A stretch of DNA of 52,771 nt. It comes from a bacterium (lineage in GTDB: Bacteria; Vulcanimicrobiota; Xenobia; Xenobiales; Xenobiaceae). How positions within the stretch are numbered: position 1 is the first letter of the stretch; each line of letters begins with the position of its first letter. The translations under genes and the position numbers were made by a program. Of this stretch, positions 26,237-34,117 are shown piece by piece. The stretch is from assembly GCA_030535355.1 (NCBI GenBank), contig JAUNIO010000003.1:1-52771 (forward strand). The letters run 5' to 3'. The notes under the pieces were generated by a model. It saw only the letters and a list, made by a program, of their open reading frames with translations, did not search any database and was not told where the DNA came from.

Positions 26237-26770
26237 TTATTCAGCAGGCTCAGCGTCAAAGGAAGCGCTGTCCTGAATAACGGCGCGATCCTCGAGGCCG
26301 GAGGAGAAATCTAAGGGAATAGACTTGCAGGCTGCCGTGCGCTTACCCTCGCTGTCTTCATAATAGAAGAAGAGATCGACGTGCTTAGCTTCACCGGATA
26401 CATTTAGCTCAGCTAAATAATTGCCCTGGGCATCCTGCTCCATCTTGGCGATTTCCGGCTGCACCACGGAGAAGCAGTTATCATCCTTGCCGTCATCGTC
26501 GTAAGCAACACCGCCCACATGCGTAGCCCCAGCAGCCGTAGCTTTAGCCAAGGTCTCCTCAGAAATCCGATAGTAAACGCTTTTACGCGCATTCCCGTTA
26601 TGCTGCTGACAATTGCTGCAATGGCCAGACGCACAATTGCAGTTCCCGCCGCAGTTGCAGTAATAATGAGTATCTTTATCGGAACAGCCGACAAGAGCCA
26701 GGCCCGTGAGCAAGCTTAGTGTCAACAAAGACGAGCAGAGCTTACCAAAACTCTGTTGCAGAATCTTCAT
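26237..26770 (-). CDS. Short Cys-rich lipoprotein, paralog of the downstream repeat lipoprotein
   Basis: This 177-residue protein has lipobox ALVGC with Cys at about residue 29, then an unusual cluster of Cys (YYCNCGGNCNCASGHCSNC), which could bind metal or form disulfides. The remaining ~120 residues match the first domain of the next gene (RISEETLAKATAAGATHVGG, ELNVSGEAKHVDLFFYYED). The tail AEPAE ends without the Ig-like repeats. The ribosome-binding site GAGGTG, its spacing and the first ~20 codons are similar in both genes, so one arose by duplication. A gap of 148 bp separates them. The function is unknown. Confidence 0.72.
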   Translation of the reverse strand: MKILQQSFGKLCSSLLTLSLLTGLALVGCSDKDTHYYCNCGGNCNCASGHCSNCQQHNGNARKSVYYRISEETLAKATAAGATHVGGVAYDDDGKDDNCFSVVQPEIAKMEQDAQGNYLAELNVSGEAKHVDLFFYYEDSEGKRTAACKSIPLDFSSGLEDRAVIQDSASFDAEPAE

Positions 26771-27096
26771 TAAGAATCACCTCATACAATAGTAACGAAA
26801 AAATGTCCGTTAATTCTAACATGACAAAACATTAGAAATGTTGTTATTTCGCTTTTTGACAAGTTATATCCTGCCTGAGATGTATTGGCGCTAAAAACAA
26901 ACAATTTCGATGCAGCTGATAATAGCGCCGATGACGCGGATCTCATTTACAAATGCCTCCTCTGCGGGATTATTGGCATCCAACACGAAATTACCCAAAA
27001 CGAAGTTAGAATGTTAGACAGGCCCACCCCCAGCTCCAGACGGCAGACAGCTGCCTACGCTGAGATGAGACTATTAAAATTTACGGAGATGACGCG
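26771..27096. promoter_or_regulatory. 326-bp divergent intergenic region
   Basis: This region lies between the short lipoprotein (minus) and the BamE-like gene (plus). A small palindrome AACATT-AGA-AATGTT lies at 26828-26842 and may be an operator. No promoter could be assigned with confidence. A TTG-initiated ORF at 26885-27100 has no ribosome-binding site and no recognisable product. Confidence 0.3.
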
Positions 27097-28218
27097 ATGA
27101 TAAAGAGATACATACAAACGGCAGCGCTCGTCCTGGCCTATATCTTAAGCACAGCGGTTTCCGCACCGGCTAACCCTATCGTTCCCGGAAAAAGTTTGCA
27201 TAACGTTAAGATCGGGGAAACCAAAGCAGAAATAAAACAACGCCTGGGCACGCCCCACAAAATTATGACCATCGCCAACTCCGAATGCTGGGAGTACGCT
27301 CTCGCCGACCGCAATATAATCTACAGCCTGCAGTGGAATAAAGCCGGCAGAGTGCAAAGCATCAACCTCTTAGCTCTGAGCATTCCTCCCAATCAGCGCG
27401 TGCGAAGCTGGGTCCGCGAGACCAATACGGCAACGGCTCAGGGCGTAACTTTAGGCACTCCGGAAAGCACGGTAATCGCCAAGCTGGGAAATCCTAAGAT
27501 GAAGGATATTTCTACCAAGACAAATACGACTACTCTGAAATATTACGGTTTAGAAGTAGCAGTTGAGGACGGTTACGCTTTCTATTTCAGAGTCTTTTCC
27601 ACGGAGAACCTAAATCCCGCCGCTTTCAAGACCACACCTGCGGCGTCGGCCAACAAGGCTAAGCCCGCCGCCGCATCAGGTGCTAAAGCCAAATCCACCA
27701 CCGCATCAGCCAGCAAGTCTAAAAACTCCGCACCAAGCGTCCAAGCAAATGCCTCCGCTTGGAGCAATATGACTGTGCGCGCTGGAGACGGCGTAGGCCC
27801 CATTCGTCTGAAGCAGACCCGCGAAGAACTCATTAGAGCCGCCGGCAAACCGTCCGAGATCAAGGACGACGGCAAGCCGAACTGCAAATACGTTTACCGC
27901 ATAGGCACATCCGAAGTCAGCGTTTACTTTATACGCTCCTCTTCCAAGGAACCATTGCGCGTCTCACTGATTTTCGTGAAGGACCGCAGAAATTCTTCCC
28001 AGGCTTCCAAGAGCGCTGCTGAGGTCCCCGGCGGCTTTACGACTCCCGAGGGCGTAACGCTCGGTACGCCGGTCGACAAAGCCGTAGCTAAACTGGGCAA
28101 AGGCTATACTTATGCCAAACTGCCGAGCGGTTCGATTTACCGCATAGACGGTTCCGGTATTCAGGTGGAAGTTTCTCTGGGCTTTGTCCGGGGCTTCATG
28201 ATCGAAAAGAAAAAGTAA
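27097..28218 (+). CDS. Exported protein with BamE/SmpA-like repeats
   Basis: This 373-residue protein has a signal peptide (residues 1-25, VSAPA). It then carries about four copies of a short SmpA/OmlA (BamE)-like module. The modules are LHNVKIGETKAEIKQRLGTP (about 34), GVTLGTPESTVIAKLGNP (about 112), VGPIRLKQTREELIRAAGKP (about 230) and GVTLGTPVDKAVAKLGKG (about 318). A Lys/Ala/Ser linker separates copies 2 and 3. Modules of this kind occur in small outer-membrane or periplasmic proteins. Assigning it to the BAM complex would go too far, because real BamE has a single copy and a lipobox. GGAG lies eight bases before ATG 27097. Its 3' end overlaps the truncated toxin gene on the opposite strand by 58 bp. 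A lipoprotein with two such modules lies at 50684-51340. Confidence 0.68.
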   Translation: MIKRYIQTAALVLAYILSTAVSAPANPIVPGKSLHNVKIGETKAEIKQRLGTPHKIMTIANSECWEYALADRNIIYSLQWNKAGRVQSINLLALSIPPNQRVRSWVRETNTATAQGVTLGTPESTVIAKLGNPKMKDISTKTNTTTLKYYGLEVAVEDGYAFYFRVFSTENLNPAAFKTTPAASANKAKPAAASGAKAKSTTASASKSKNSAPSVQANASAWSNMTVRAGDGVGPIRLKQTREELIRAAGKPSEIKDDGKPNCKYVYRIGTSEVSVYFIRSSSKEPLRVSLIFVKDRRNSSQASKSAAEVPGGFTTPEGVTLGTPVDKAVAKLGKGYTYAKLPSGSIYRIDGSGIQVEVSLGFVRGFMIEKKK

Positions 28219-28418
28219 ACAATACGGTTGACCTCATCTATGCGCCTGCTCCACCATCCGGCCAAGCTGTGCTTTAACGGTTCCGGCTTCCCCAACCCCT
28301 CATAAGGACTGCGCTGAATATCTTTGATTTGCGCGTTTATCCGCTTGATGGTTTTCTCGTCCTGGTTCTGCCAATACAGATAATCATCCCAGGCTCTGTC
28401 TTCCCATAACAGACCCAT
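28161..28418 (-). pseudogene. yoeB: YoeB-family toxin with replaced C-terminus
   Basis: Residues 1-68 match the Txe/YoeB mRNA interferase family closely (WEDRAWDDYLYWQ, GLGKPEPLKH, GWWSRRIDEVNRIVY). Family proteins of about 84 residues then continue through a beta strand to a C-terminal His-Tyr pair needed for RNA cleavage. Here that end is replaced by FFFSIMKPRTKPRETST, read from the antisense of the neighbouring BamE-like gene. The E46-equivalent Glu and several Arg are kept, but the terminal His-Tyr is absent, so the toxin is expected to be inactive or weakened. The ATG lies 2 bases after the antitoxin stop, the normal antitoxin-toxin order. The truncation is seen; loss of activity is inference. 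Confidence 0.75.
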
Positions 28419-28420
28419 GA

Positions 28421-28684
28421 TTAATCCTCAATAAGATCATGTGCTGAGAATTTCGCATTGCCATCTTTTACGTCCCGCATAACTTCTTCCAGATAGCGCA
28501 TGTTGCTTTCCGAATAAAAAGGATCGGCGGAGACTTCAAACGGTATCCTTCTTTCTCTGCTAACCTTTTTAGCGAAAATCGTAAAGGCAGCGCTCATGGA
28601 CAGCCCCATATCGGCGCAGGCTCTTTCCATGCTTTTTTTTACGTCGTAATCTAATTTAAAATTAACGTTCACCATCTGAGCCAT
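28421..28684 (-). CDS. RelB/DinJ-family antitoxin
   Basis: This 87-residue protein has a ribbon-helix-helix N-terminus (VNVNFKLDYDVKKSMERACADMGLSMS) typical of RelB/DinJ antitoxins, which bind DNA as dimers. The C-terminus (NMRYLEEVMRDVKDGN, HDLIED) is the toxin-binding part. ATG 28684 is preceded by AAGGAAG; the upstream in-frame start at 28693 has no such site. RelB/DinJ-type antitoxins are commonly paired with YoeB/YafQ-type toxins, and the partner lies 2 bases downstream. Antitoxin and complex usually repress their own promoter. An inverted TTTACT/AGTAAA pair (about 28707-28731) lies upstream at a suitable place. Confidence 0.82.
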   Translation of the reverse strand: MAQMVNVNFKLDYDVKKSMERACADMGLSMSAAFTIFAKKVSRERRIPFEVSADPFYSESNMRYLEEVMRDVKDGNAKFSAHDLIED

Positions 28685-28931
28685 GCAGATCACTTCCTTG
28701 ACTATATTTACTATATAATAGCAAAAGTAAAGAAATATGCAAGAAATTTTCTTTATTGCTGCCTATATTAGCCCGCCGCATATATTGATGATCGTAAGCG
28801 TCCGGCTACTCATACCTATACGCGCCTATGCAGCACAGGAAAAGACGTTTTTACTCCATACGGATTGCGTTTCAAGCCGTATGGATAGAGCAATGCCGGC
28901 AACTTAGCGCCACGGCCTATTTCAAGCGAGT

Positions 28932-29540
28932 TCAATACAGCTTGCAGCGCGAGCACTTTATCGGGCAAAAATCGATCTGCCTAACTACCGTATTGTGCCT
29001 CTCGGTCACCGCCAAATAGAATCCCGCCACCTCCTCGGGAGTGTGCGCGGTGTCTTCGGCGACCCACCAGCGCACGGTCTCCGCAAAGCTGCCCGCCAAA
29101 TGGTTCAGCAGATAATCCTCTGGCACCGCGCTGCCGAATTCCTCTTTATATCGTGCGAACAGAGCGCGCAGATGCTCGCGGAGGTAGCGCATAAACACAT
29201 TAGCACTCTCGCTTTTCAGCAGGCCTGCCAGCTCGCTTTTGCGCTCCCGCAAATGGTATAAGACGTGCCCCAGCTTCAGTTCTAAATTTTTATGTCCCGC
29301 GCAATTGGCAGGATCGCTCTCCTGAGGCAGAGCGCAGTCAAAGACGTGCTCGAAAATATCGGCGCACATCACCCGCAGCAGCTCATCCTTGGTCTCAAAA
29401 TGGGCGTAAAAGGTACTGCGGCCTATTTCGGCTTCATCTATAATAGCCTGAACCGTGATCTGCTCGAAGCTCTGCTTTTCCAAAAGCTTGCTAAAGGCCT
29501 TGCATATAGCCCGGCGCGTTTTTAGCTGCCGCTTATCCAT
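28932..29540 (-). CDS. TetR/AcrR-family transcriptional regulator
   Basis: This is a 202-residue protein. The N-terminal TetR DNA-binding domain has helix-turn-helix residues about 34-53 (IDEAEIGRSTFYAHFETKDEL). The C-terminal ligand domain is unspecific, and the tail carries two Cys (FCPIKCSRC). Divergent transcription from the metal ATPase gene at 29737 suggests it controls that gene and itself. A 9-bp inverted repeat in the shared 196-bp region is a candidate operator. The C-terminal CxxxCxxC might sense metal, but this is inference. The ribosome-binding site is weak. Confidence 0.82.
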   Translation of the reverse strand: MDKRQLKTRRAICKAFSKLLEKQSFEQITVQAIIDEAEIGRSTFYAHFETKDELLRVMCADIFEHVFDCALPQESDPANCAGHKNLELKLGHVLYHLRERKSELAGLLKSESANVFMRYLREHLRALFARYKEEFGSAVPEDYLLNHLAGSFAETVRWWVAEDTAHTPEEVAGFYLAVTERHNTVVRQIDFCPIKCSRCKLY

Positions 29541-29599
29541 ATCCGCTTAATTTCTCTCCGCTATTCCAAGATTCTGGACAAATCGGCTATTTTGTTCCA

Positions 29600-29681
29600 T
29601 ATCGTACAAATAGCCCGGATTGACTCTGGTATTCTCGCCAGCCATCGCTATACTTAAATATAGCCAACAGTCTGTACGATA
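29600..29681. promoter_or_regulatory. Inverted-repeat pair in the tetR/ATPase divergent promoter region
   Basis: TATCGTACA (29600-29608) recurs in exact inverted orientation as TGTACGATA (29673-29681). A separate CATACTGTATG palindrome lies at 29688-29698. These are candidate binding sites for the adjacent TetR regulator. A TTGACT (29620-29625) and TATACT (29649-29654) lie between them, but with a 23-base spacer. Confidence 0.45.
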
Positions 29682-29736
29682 CCTAACATACTGTATGGCA
29701 AACTAAAGAAAATTGCAAGAAAGAGACCGACAATAG

Positions 29737-31608
29737 ATGATAAATGAGCTGAGAGAAAAACTGGAAAGCGGTCCCGCTGCCGTCATTAGCGGTTTGCTGT
29801 TGCTCAGCAGCTATCTTCTGGAACAGAGCGGCTACAGGCTTCACCCTGACCCAGCTTGGGGAGCTGTGCTCATCAGCGGAATGCCTCTCTTGTTTGAAGC
29901 TATAGAAAGGCTCAGCGAAAGCCGAGGCATCAGCAAAATCTCCTCCTCTCTGCTCATTACCATCGCCATGATCGCCTCCATTTATATCGGCGACCTGTTC
30001 GCCGCCGGGGAAGTGGCCTTCATCATGGCTTTGGGAGAGCTTCTGGAAGAAAAAGCCACCGAACGCTCTAAACGCGGCCTGCACAAGCTGCTCTCCCTAG
30101 CCCCGGTTCAGGGACGCCGCCTGCGCGGAGGCCAAACCGAAACTGTTCCCGCCGCAGCTATAGAACAGGGCGATAAACTGCGCATCCTGCCCGGAGAAAC
30201 CGTGCCGGTGGACGGAATCATCATCTCCGGCAGCACCTCCGTCGATCAATCGGCTCTGACCGGAGAATCTCTGCCCGTGGACAAAAACAGCGGCGATGAA
30301 GTCTTCGGGGGCACGCTCAACCGCTTCGGAGCCATCGATATCGAAGCCACCCGTCCCGGCAGCGACAGTTCCCTGCAGCGGCTGATCCGTTTAGTACAGG
30401 AAGCGGAAAAACAGCAGGCCCCTATTGCCCGCCTGGCTGACCGCGCTGCCAGCTGGCTAGTGCCTCTGGCCTTGCTGACGGCTATCGCAGTCGGACTCTT
30501 CACCCAGAGCCTCATAAGAAGCGTGACCATCTTAGTCGTTTTCTGTCCCTGCGCCCTGGTCCTGGCCACCCCCACCGCTATCATGGCCGCCATTGGACAG
30601 GCCAGCAAACACGGACTGCTCATCAAATCGGGCCAAGCGCTGGAATTAATGGGCAAAACCGGCACCGTAGCCTTAGACAAAACCGGCACGCTGACGTTTG
30701 GGCGTTTAGAAGTCTGCGATCTGCTCCCCGCTGATGCGAGCCTAGCGCCTGAGACGATTTTGGCCCTCGCCGCCTCCGCTGAAGCGCGCAGCGAGCACCC
30801 TTTGGGCAAAGCCATAGTTTCAGCAGCGCTGGAGCGCTCCCTGAGCTTTACCGAATCGCAGAATTTCCAGATGTTTTTGGGCCAAGGCGTAACTGCGGAG
30901 ACCGAAGGAAAAGCCTTGCTCTGCGGTCAGGAAGCGTTCTTAGAACAGCGCGGCATCCTCATACCAGCGACCGTGCGCTCGCAGGCTGAACAGCTGCGCC
31001 AGCAGGGGAAAGTCGCCCTTCTGCTCGCCCAGGACAGCGTCTGCCTAGGAGTTATCGGTTTAGCTGACGCCATCCGTCCCGATGCTGCCGCTGTTGTCAA
31101 AAAACTGCGCCATCTGGGCGTAACTGTAATACTGCTGACCGGCGATAGTCAGCTTACCGCCCAATATTTTGCCCAGCAAACAGGCATAGACGAAGTCTAT
31201 GCTCAGCTTCTGCCCCAAGACAAGGTAGAGCATATCCGCCAGCTGCAGCAGGCAGGGCACAGAGTCTGCATGATCGGCGACGGGATCAATGATGCCCCTT
31301 CACTGAAATGCGCCGATGTCGGCGCGGCGATGGCTCACATCGGCAGCGACGCCGCTTTAGAAGCCGCCGATATCGCCTTTATGAACGACGATATTAGCAA
31401 AATTCCCTATCTCAAACAGCTGTCCGACGCTACCGTGCACACTATCATCGCCAGCATCACCATTTCCATGGCCATCAACGCTATTGCCGTGCTCTGCTCC
31501 GCCCTAGGCTGGCTCACCCCCACCACCGGCGCTCTGGTGCACAACGCCGGTTCCTGTTTTGTGGTCCTATTTGCCGCCCAGCTCTATGATCGGCGTTTCG
31601 AGGCATAA
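29737..31608 (+). CDS. Heavy-metal P1B-type ATPase
   Basis: This 623-residue ATP-driven metal exporter of the inner membrane has no N-terminal CxxC metal-binding domain. Key motifs are TGES (actuator, about 175), CPCALVLATPTA (CPC metal site, about 270-272), DKTGTLT (phosphorylated Asp about 314), SEHPLGKA (HP motif about 353-354) and GDGINDAP (about 514). The last helix has GALVHNAGS, with a His-Asn pair (about 601-602). The CPC motif excludes non-metal P-types. The metal (Zn/Cd versus Cu or Mn) cannot be fixed from this alone; the lack of the YN and MxxSS motifs argues against classical Cu+ pumps. ATG 29737 is preceded by a weak purine stretch. It is probably regulated by the divergent TetR gene. 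Confidence 0.85.
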   Translation: MINELREKLESGPAAVISGLLLLSSYLLEQSGYRLHPDPAWGAVLISGMPLLFEAIERLSESRGISKISSSLLITIAMIASIYIGDLFAAGEVAFIMALGELLEEKATERSKRGLHKLLSLAPVQGRRLRGGQTETVPAAAIEQGDKLRILPGETVPVDGIIISGSTSVDQSALTGESLPVDKNSGDEVFGGTLNRFGAIDIEATRPGSDSSLQRLIRLVQEAEKQQAPIARLADRAASWLVPLALLTAIAVGLFTQSLIRSVTILVVFCPCALVLATPTAIMAAIGQASKHGLLIKSGQALELMGKTGTVALDKTGTLTFGRLEVCDLLPADASLAPETILALAASAEARSEHPLGKAIVSAALERSLSFTESQNFQMFLGQGVTAETEGKALLCGQEAFLEQRGILIPATVRSQAEQLRQQGKVALLLAQDSVCLGVIGLADAIRPDAAAVVKKLRHLGVTVILLTGDSQLTAQYFAQQTGIDEVYAQLLPQDKVEHIRQLQQAGHRVCMIGDGINDAPSLKCADVGAAMAHIGSDAALEAADIAFMNDDISKIPYLKQLSDATVHTIIASITISMAINAIAVLCSALGWLTPTTGALVHNAGSCFVVLFAAQLYDRRFEA

Positions 31609-31736
31609 TACCCAACAGGCGCTAAAAAAACATGAGCTTATTCTGCCGCTGCTTTATGAATGATGGGCAAAACCGCCTACGCGCCGCTCAGCCTCAGCTG
31701 TTCCGCCCCCCAAATTTGCGAAAAGCACTTCGCCCC

Positions 31737-31765
31737 TTGCATTTAATTATCTTATGTGTTACAAT
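31737..31765 (+). promoter_or_regulatory. Promoter of the tandem tRNA-Pro genes
   Basis: TTGCAT (31737-31742) and TACAAT (31760-31765) are separated by 17 bases and end 10 bp before the tRNA 5' end. Both boxes are close to the sigma-70 consensus. Confidence 0.75.
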
Positions 31766-31775
31766 GTCTGCCGTT

Positions 31776-31853
31776 CGGGGTGTAGCTCAGCTTGGATAGA
31801 GCGCTAGCATGGGGCGTTAGAGGCCCCCGGTTCAAATCCGGGCACTCCGACCA
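31776..31853 (+). tRNA. tRNA-Pro (anticodon GGG), copy 1
   Basis: This 78-nt cloverleaf has an acceptor stem CGGGGTG/CACTCCG and a D stem GCTC/GAGC. The anticodon stem is CTAGC/GTTAG with loop ATGGGGC (anticodon GGG, G37). The T stem is CCCGG/CCGGG with TTCAAAT, and the 3' CCA is encoded. It decodes CCC/CCU proline codons. Confidence 0.93.
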
Positions 31854-31862
31854 CAGCATCCA

Positions 31863-31884
31863 GGGGGTGGTCTCCTCCACCCCT
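31863..31884 (+). other. GC-rich hairpin between the two tRNA genes
   Basis: GGGGTGG (31864-31870) pairs with CCACCCC (31877-31883) around TCTCCT. It has no T-run, so it is not a terminator, and sits in the 60-nt spacer of the presumed dicistronic tRNA transcript. It may guide processing, which is speculative. Confidence 0.4.
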
Positions 31885-31913
31885 AGGAATTGCTACATTA
31901 CAAGTTTATATGT

Positions 31914-31991
31914 CGGGGTGTAGCTCAGCTTGGATAGAGCGCTAGCATGGGGCGTTAGAGGCCCCCGGTTCAAATCCGGGCACTCCGACCA
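31914..31991 (+). tRNA. tRNA-Pro (anticodon GGG), copy 2
   Basis: Identical over all 78 nt to the copy at 31776-31853, including the encoded CCA. The lack of divergence indicates recent tandem duplication or gene conversion. A strong terminator follows at 32027. Confidence 0.93.
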
Positions 31992-32026
31992 TAGCCGTCA
32001 ATAAGGTTTTATTGATTATGGTTATT

Positions 32027-32066
32027 ATAGGTAATGGCGTGCTCGACGCAATTACCTATTTTTTTT
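32027..32066 (+). terminator. Rho-independent terminator of the tRNA-Pro operon
   Basis: ATAGGTAAT (32027-32035) pairs with ATTACCTAT (32051-32059). An inner GCGT/ACGC stem follows one mismatch. A T8 run (32059-32066) follows, giving a canonical intrinsic terminator. Confidence 0.88.
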
Positions 32067-32227
32067 GTCCCACGCATTTCCCACCCTGAACTGCTCATCT
32101 GCCTGAACTGCCCCTGCACTTTATTTATGTGCTGATTTACATCGCTGCTTACACGCTGCTGTTGAACGCAATCATGAACATCAGTGTCATTTTGTCAACC
32201 TCAATGATACTGCCATAGGATTTGTAT

Positions 32228-33520
32228 ATGAATATAAAAAACATGCGCCTAATCGATGAATTTGCGGGAGTTCCCCTCTGCGCAGCCCTGAGTTTCTTAG
32301 CTCGCGCCCGCCATGCGGCAGGCAGCTGCCAGCATTTTCACCAGCTTCAGGCCCCGAAAATTCTCATTATACATCTTTCCGAAATGGGGGCTTTTGTACT
32401 CGCTCAGCCGGCTATCCAAGAATTACAGCGCCGGATTCCCCAGGCAGAATTATATTTTTTAGTATGTTCCCCCATCGATGAACTTATTCAGGAACTCAAT
32501 TTAGCCCCGAAATCACGGATATTCACCATTAAGAATAACAATTTTGCCGGTCTCACGGCCTCGGCTTTGCGCTCCGTTTACAGACTGCGCCATATCGGTA
32601 TAGATGCCGTCATCAACGAAGAAGGTTTCTCGCGTTTTGCCGCAATTCTCAGTTATCTCAGCTGCCCGCGCGGGCTGCGCGTCGGTCTGCACCCCAACGG
32701 TCTGCGCAGTCTCTACAAAGGCAACCTGGAAACGCATAAGGTCCAGTATAACAGCCACATCCACGCTTCGCGCTCCTATCTCAATCTCATCGGCGCCCTA
32801 TGGGCCGATCCCCAGGATACCCCTCTGCTTAAGACCTCTCTAACGCCCAGCGGAGAAATAGATGTTACTCCTAAGGCAGGTGTCTGCCCTGCGACCTGGA
32901 GCAACTATCTGCCTCTGCCGCATACTTTCTCTTATCAGCCCAGCCCCCACTCTCTAACCAAGATCGCTAATTCCCTGCAAAAGCGCGGCATCGAGCCAGA
33001 GCAAGAGCTGATCATTGTCAATCCTAACAGCTCTGACATGGTGTCCCACCGCTGCTGGCCCTTGGAAAACTACGAAATCGTCTGCCGCGAGCTGCTGCGC
33101 CGACACCCGCAGGCGGCTATCGTGGTCACCGGGACTGCGCAGGAATCCGCAGGCGCCCACTATCTGCGCACCCATGTCGATGGCCCTATTTACGACTTTA
33201 CCGGCGACACCAATATCAGCGAGCTTTTGGCTCTTTATACGCGCTGCCGCCTGATGATCACCGACAACAGCGGCCTCGCCCATCTTGCTTCCATAGTTGG
33301 GCTGCCCACCATCGTCCTCTATGGCCCGGAAACGCCGCTGCTGTTTTCGCCCTTAAGCGATAAATGCTGCCAGCTTTACGCCAACCTAGCCTGCAGCCCC
33401 TGCATAAGCCCTTACAGCAACAATAAGACCGCCTGCACACGCTGCTGCCGCTGCCTAACTAGCCTAACCCCACAGCACGTTCTCCAGGCCGCCGAAAAAG
33501 TTTGGCAAAAAGACCGCTGA
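32228..33520 (+). CDS. Glycosyltransferase family 9 (heptosyltransferase-like)
   Basis: This 430-residue protein transfers a sugar (heptose in characterised members) from an ADP-sugar onto LPS core or a related surface glycan, at the inner face of the cytoplasmic membrane. KILIIHLSEMGAFVLAQPAIQEL (about residue 44) is the N-terminal Rossmann start. The C-terminal half has IVNPNS, CWPLENYE, the MITDNSGLAHLAS donor-site motif (about 344-356) and the family's Cys-rich end (ACSPCIS ... CRCLTSL). ATG 32228 has AGGA seven bases upstream. The gene implies an outer membrane. A 161-bp gap to the tRNA terminator shows no other gene. Confidence 0.85.
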   Translation: MNIKNMRLIDEFAGVPLCAALSFLARARHAAGSCQHFHQLQAPKILIIHLSEMGAFVLAQPAIQELQRRIPQAELYFLVCSPIDELIQELNLAPKSRIFTIKNNNFAGLTASALRSVYRLRHIGIDAVINEEGFSRFAAILSYLSCPRGLRVGLHPNGLRSLYKGNLETHKVQYNSHIHASRSYLNLIGALWADPQDTPLLKTSLTPSGEIDVTPKAGVCPATWSNYLPLPHTFSYQPSPHSLTKIANSLQKRGIEPEQELIIVNPNSSDMVSHRCWPLENYEIVCRELLRRHPQAAIVVTGTAQESAGAHYLRTHVDGPIYDFTGDTNISELLALYTRCRLMITDNSGLAHLASIVGLPTIVLYGPETPLLFSPLSDKCCQLYANLACSPCISPYSNNKTACTRCCRCLTSLTPQHVLQAAEKVWQKDR

Positions 33521-33625
33521 GAAAAGGGATATTCGCTTGCCTTTGGCGTAAAAAGATTAGGGTTCCGTGACTACAGCGTCTCAGACGTTAAACTGATCGC
33601 CCCTGGCTAAAAAAGGAGTTCATAT

Positions 33626-34030
33626 ATGCGCAAAACTTATAGTGCAATCGGTATTGCAGTGCTGACCCTAATCATAACCCTGATGTCTTACGCCCCAGCT
33701 CAGGCTCAGCTCATTCTCGCCAAAGGGCTGTACCGCGTGGTAGAAATTGACCGCGACAAAACCCGCATCGGCATCTGCAATCTGGACGCGGATCCCAACG
33801 TGCGCCAGAATTGGATAATCATTAAGATCAATACCAAGGTCACCCTGCGCGAGCAGAACAAAGAGAACGGCACGCTGCGCGATGTCGCCATCAATCCCAT
33901 AGAACTCTTCAGCATACTCTATAAAGGCGACGTGGTCCGCGTCAGCGGCGGGCGCGACTGGAAAGGGCACATCAGCGCCAAGAGCCTGCTCATCTACCCC
34001 GACGATCCCAACACTTGGTATCAGGAGTAA
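33626..34030 (+). CDS. Small exported protein
   Basis: This 134-residue protein has a Sec signal peptide (residues 1-28, cleavage after PAQA). The mature domain is about 106 residues and beta-rich (LYRVVEIDRDKTRIGICNL, KVTLREQN, GDVVRVSGGRDWKGHISAKSL), suggestive of an OB-like barrel; this is inference from the strand pattern. AAAAAGGAG lies seven bases before ATG 33626. It is monocistronic, followed by a bidirectional terminator. No family was recognised. Confidence 0.72.
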   Translation: MRKTYSAIGIAVLTLIITLMSYAPAQAQLILAKGLYRVVEIDRDKTRIGICNLDADPNVRQNWIIIKINTKVTLREQNKENGTLRDVAINPIELFSILYKGDVVRVSGGRDWKGHISAKSLLIYPDDPNTWYQE

Positions 34031-34064
34031 GCTAACCAAGCTCCTAACCACAAATTCAGATACG

Positions 34065-34117
34065 TTAAATCACTACGAGGCCCGCCATATACTACGGCAG
34101 GCCTCGCAGTGATTTAA
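34065..34117. terminator. Bidirectional terminator overlapping the MATE stop codon
   Basis: TTAAATCACT (34065-34074) pairs with AGTGATTTAA (34108-34117), with inner stems CGAGGCC/GGCCTCG and GCC/GGC. This long, GC-rich hairpin is shared by the convergent genes; the stop codon of the MATE gene lies in its right arm. Confidence 0.75.

Noticed and set aside
26885-27100. Small TTG-initiated plus-strand ORF overlapping the start of the BamE-like gene
   Set aside because: No ribosome-binding site, no recognisable product and poor composition; kept as non-coding.
33380-33480. Cys-rich end of the GT9 protein as an unusual metal site
   Set aside because: A CxxC ... CL-type end is usual in heptosyltransferase-family proteins, so it is not novel.
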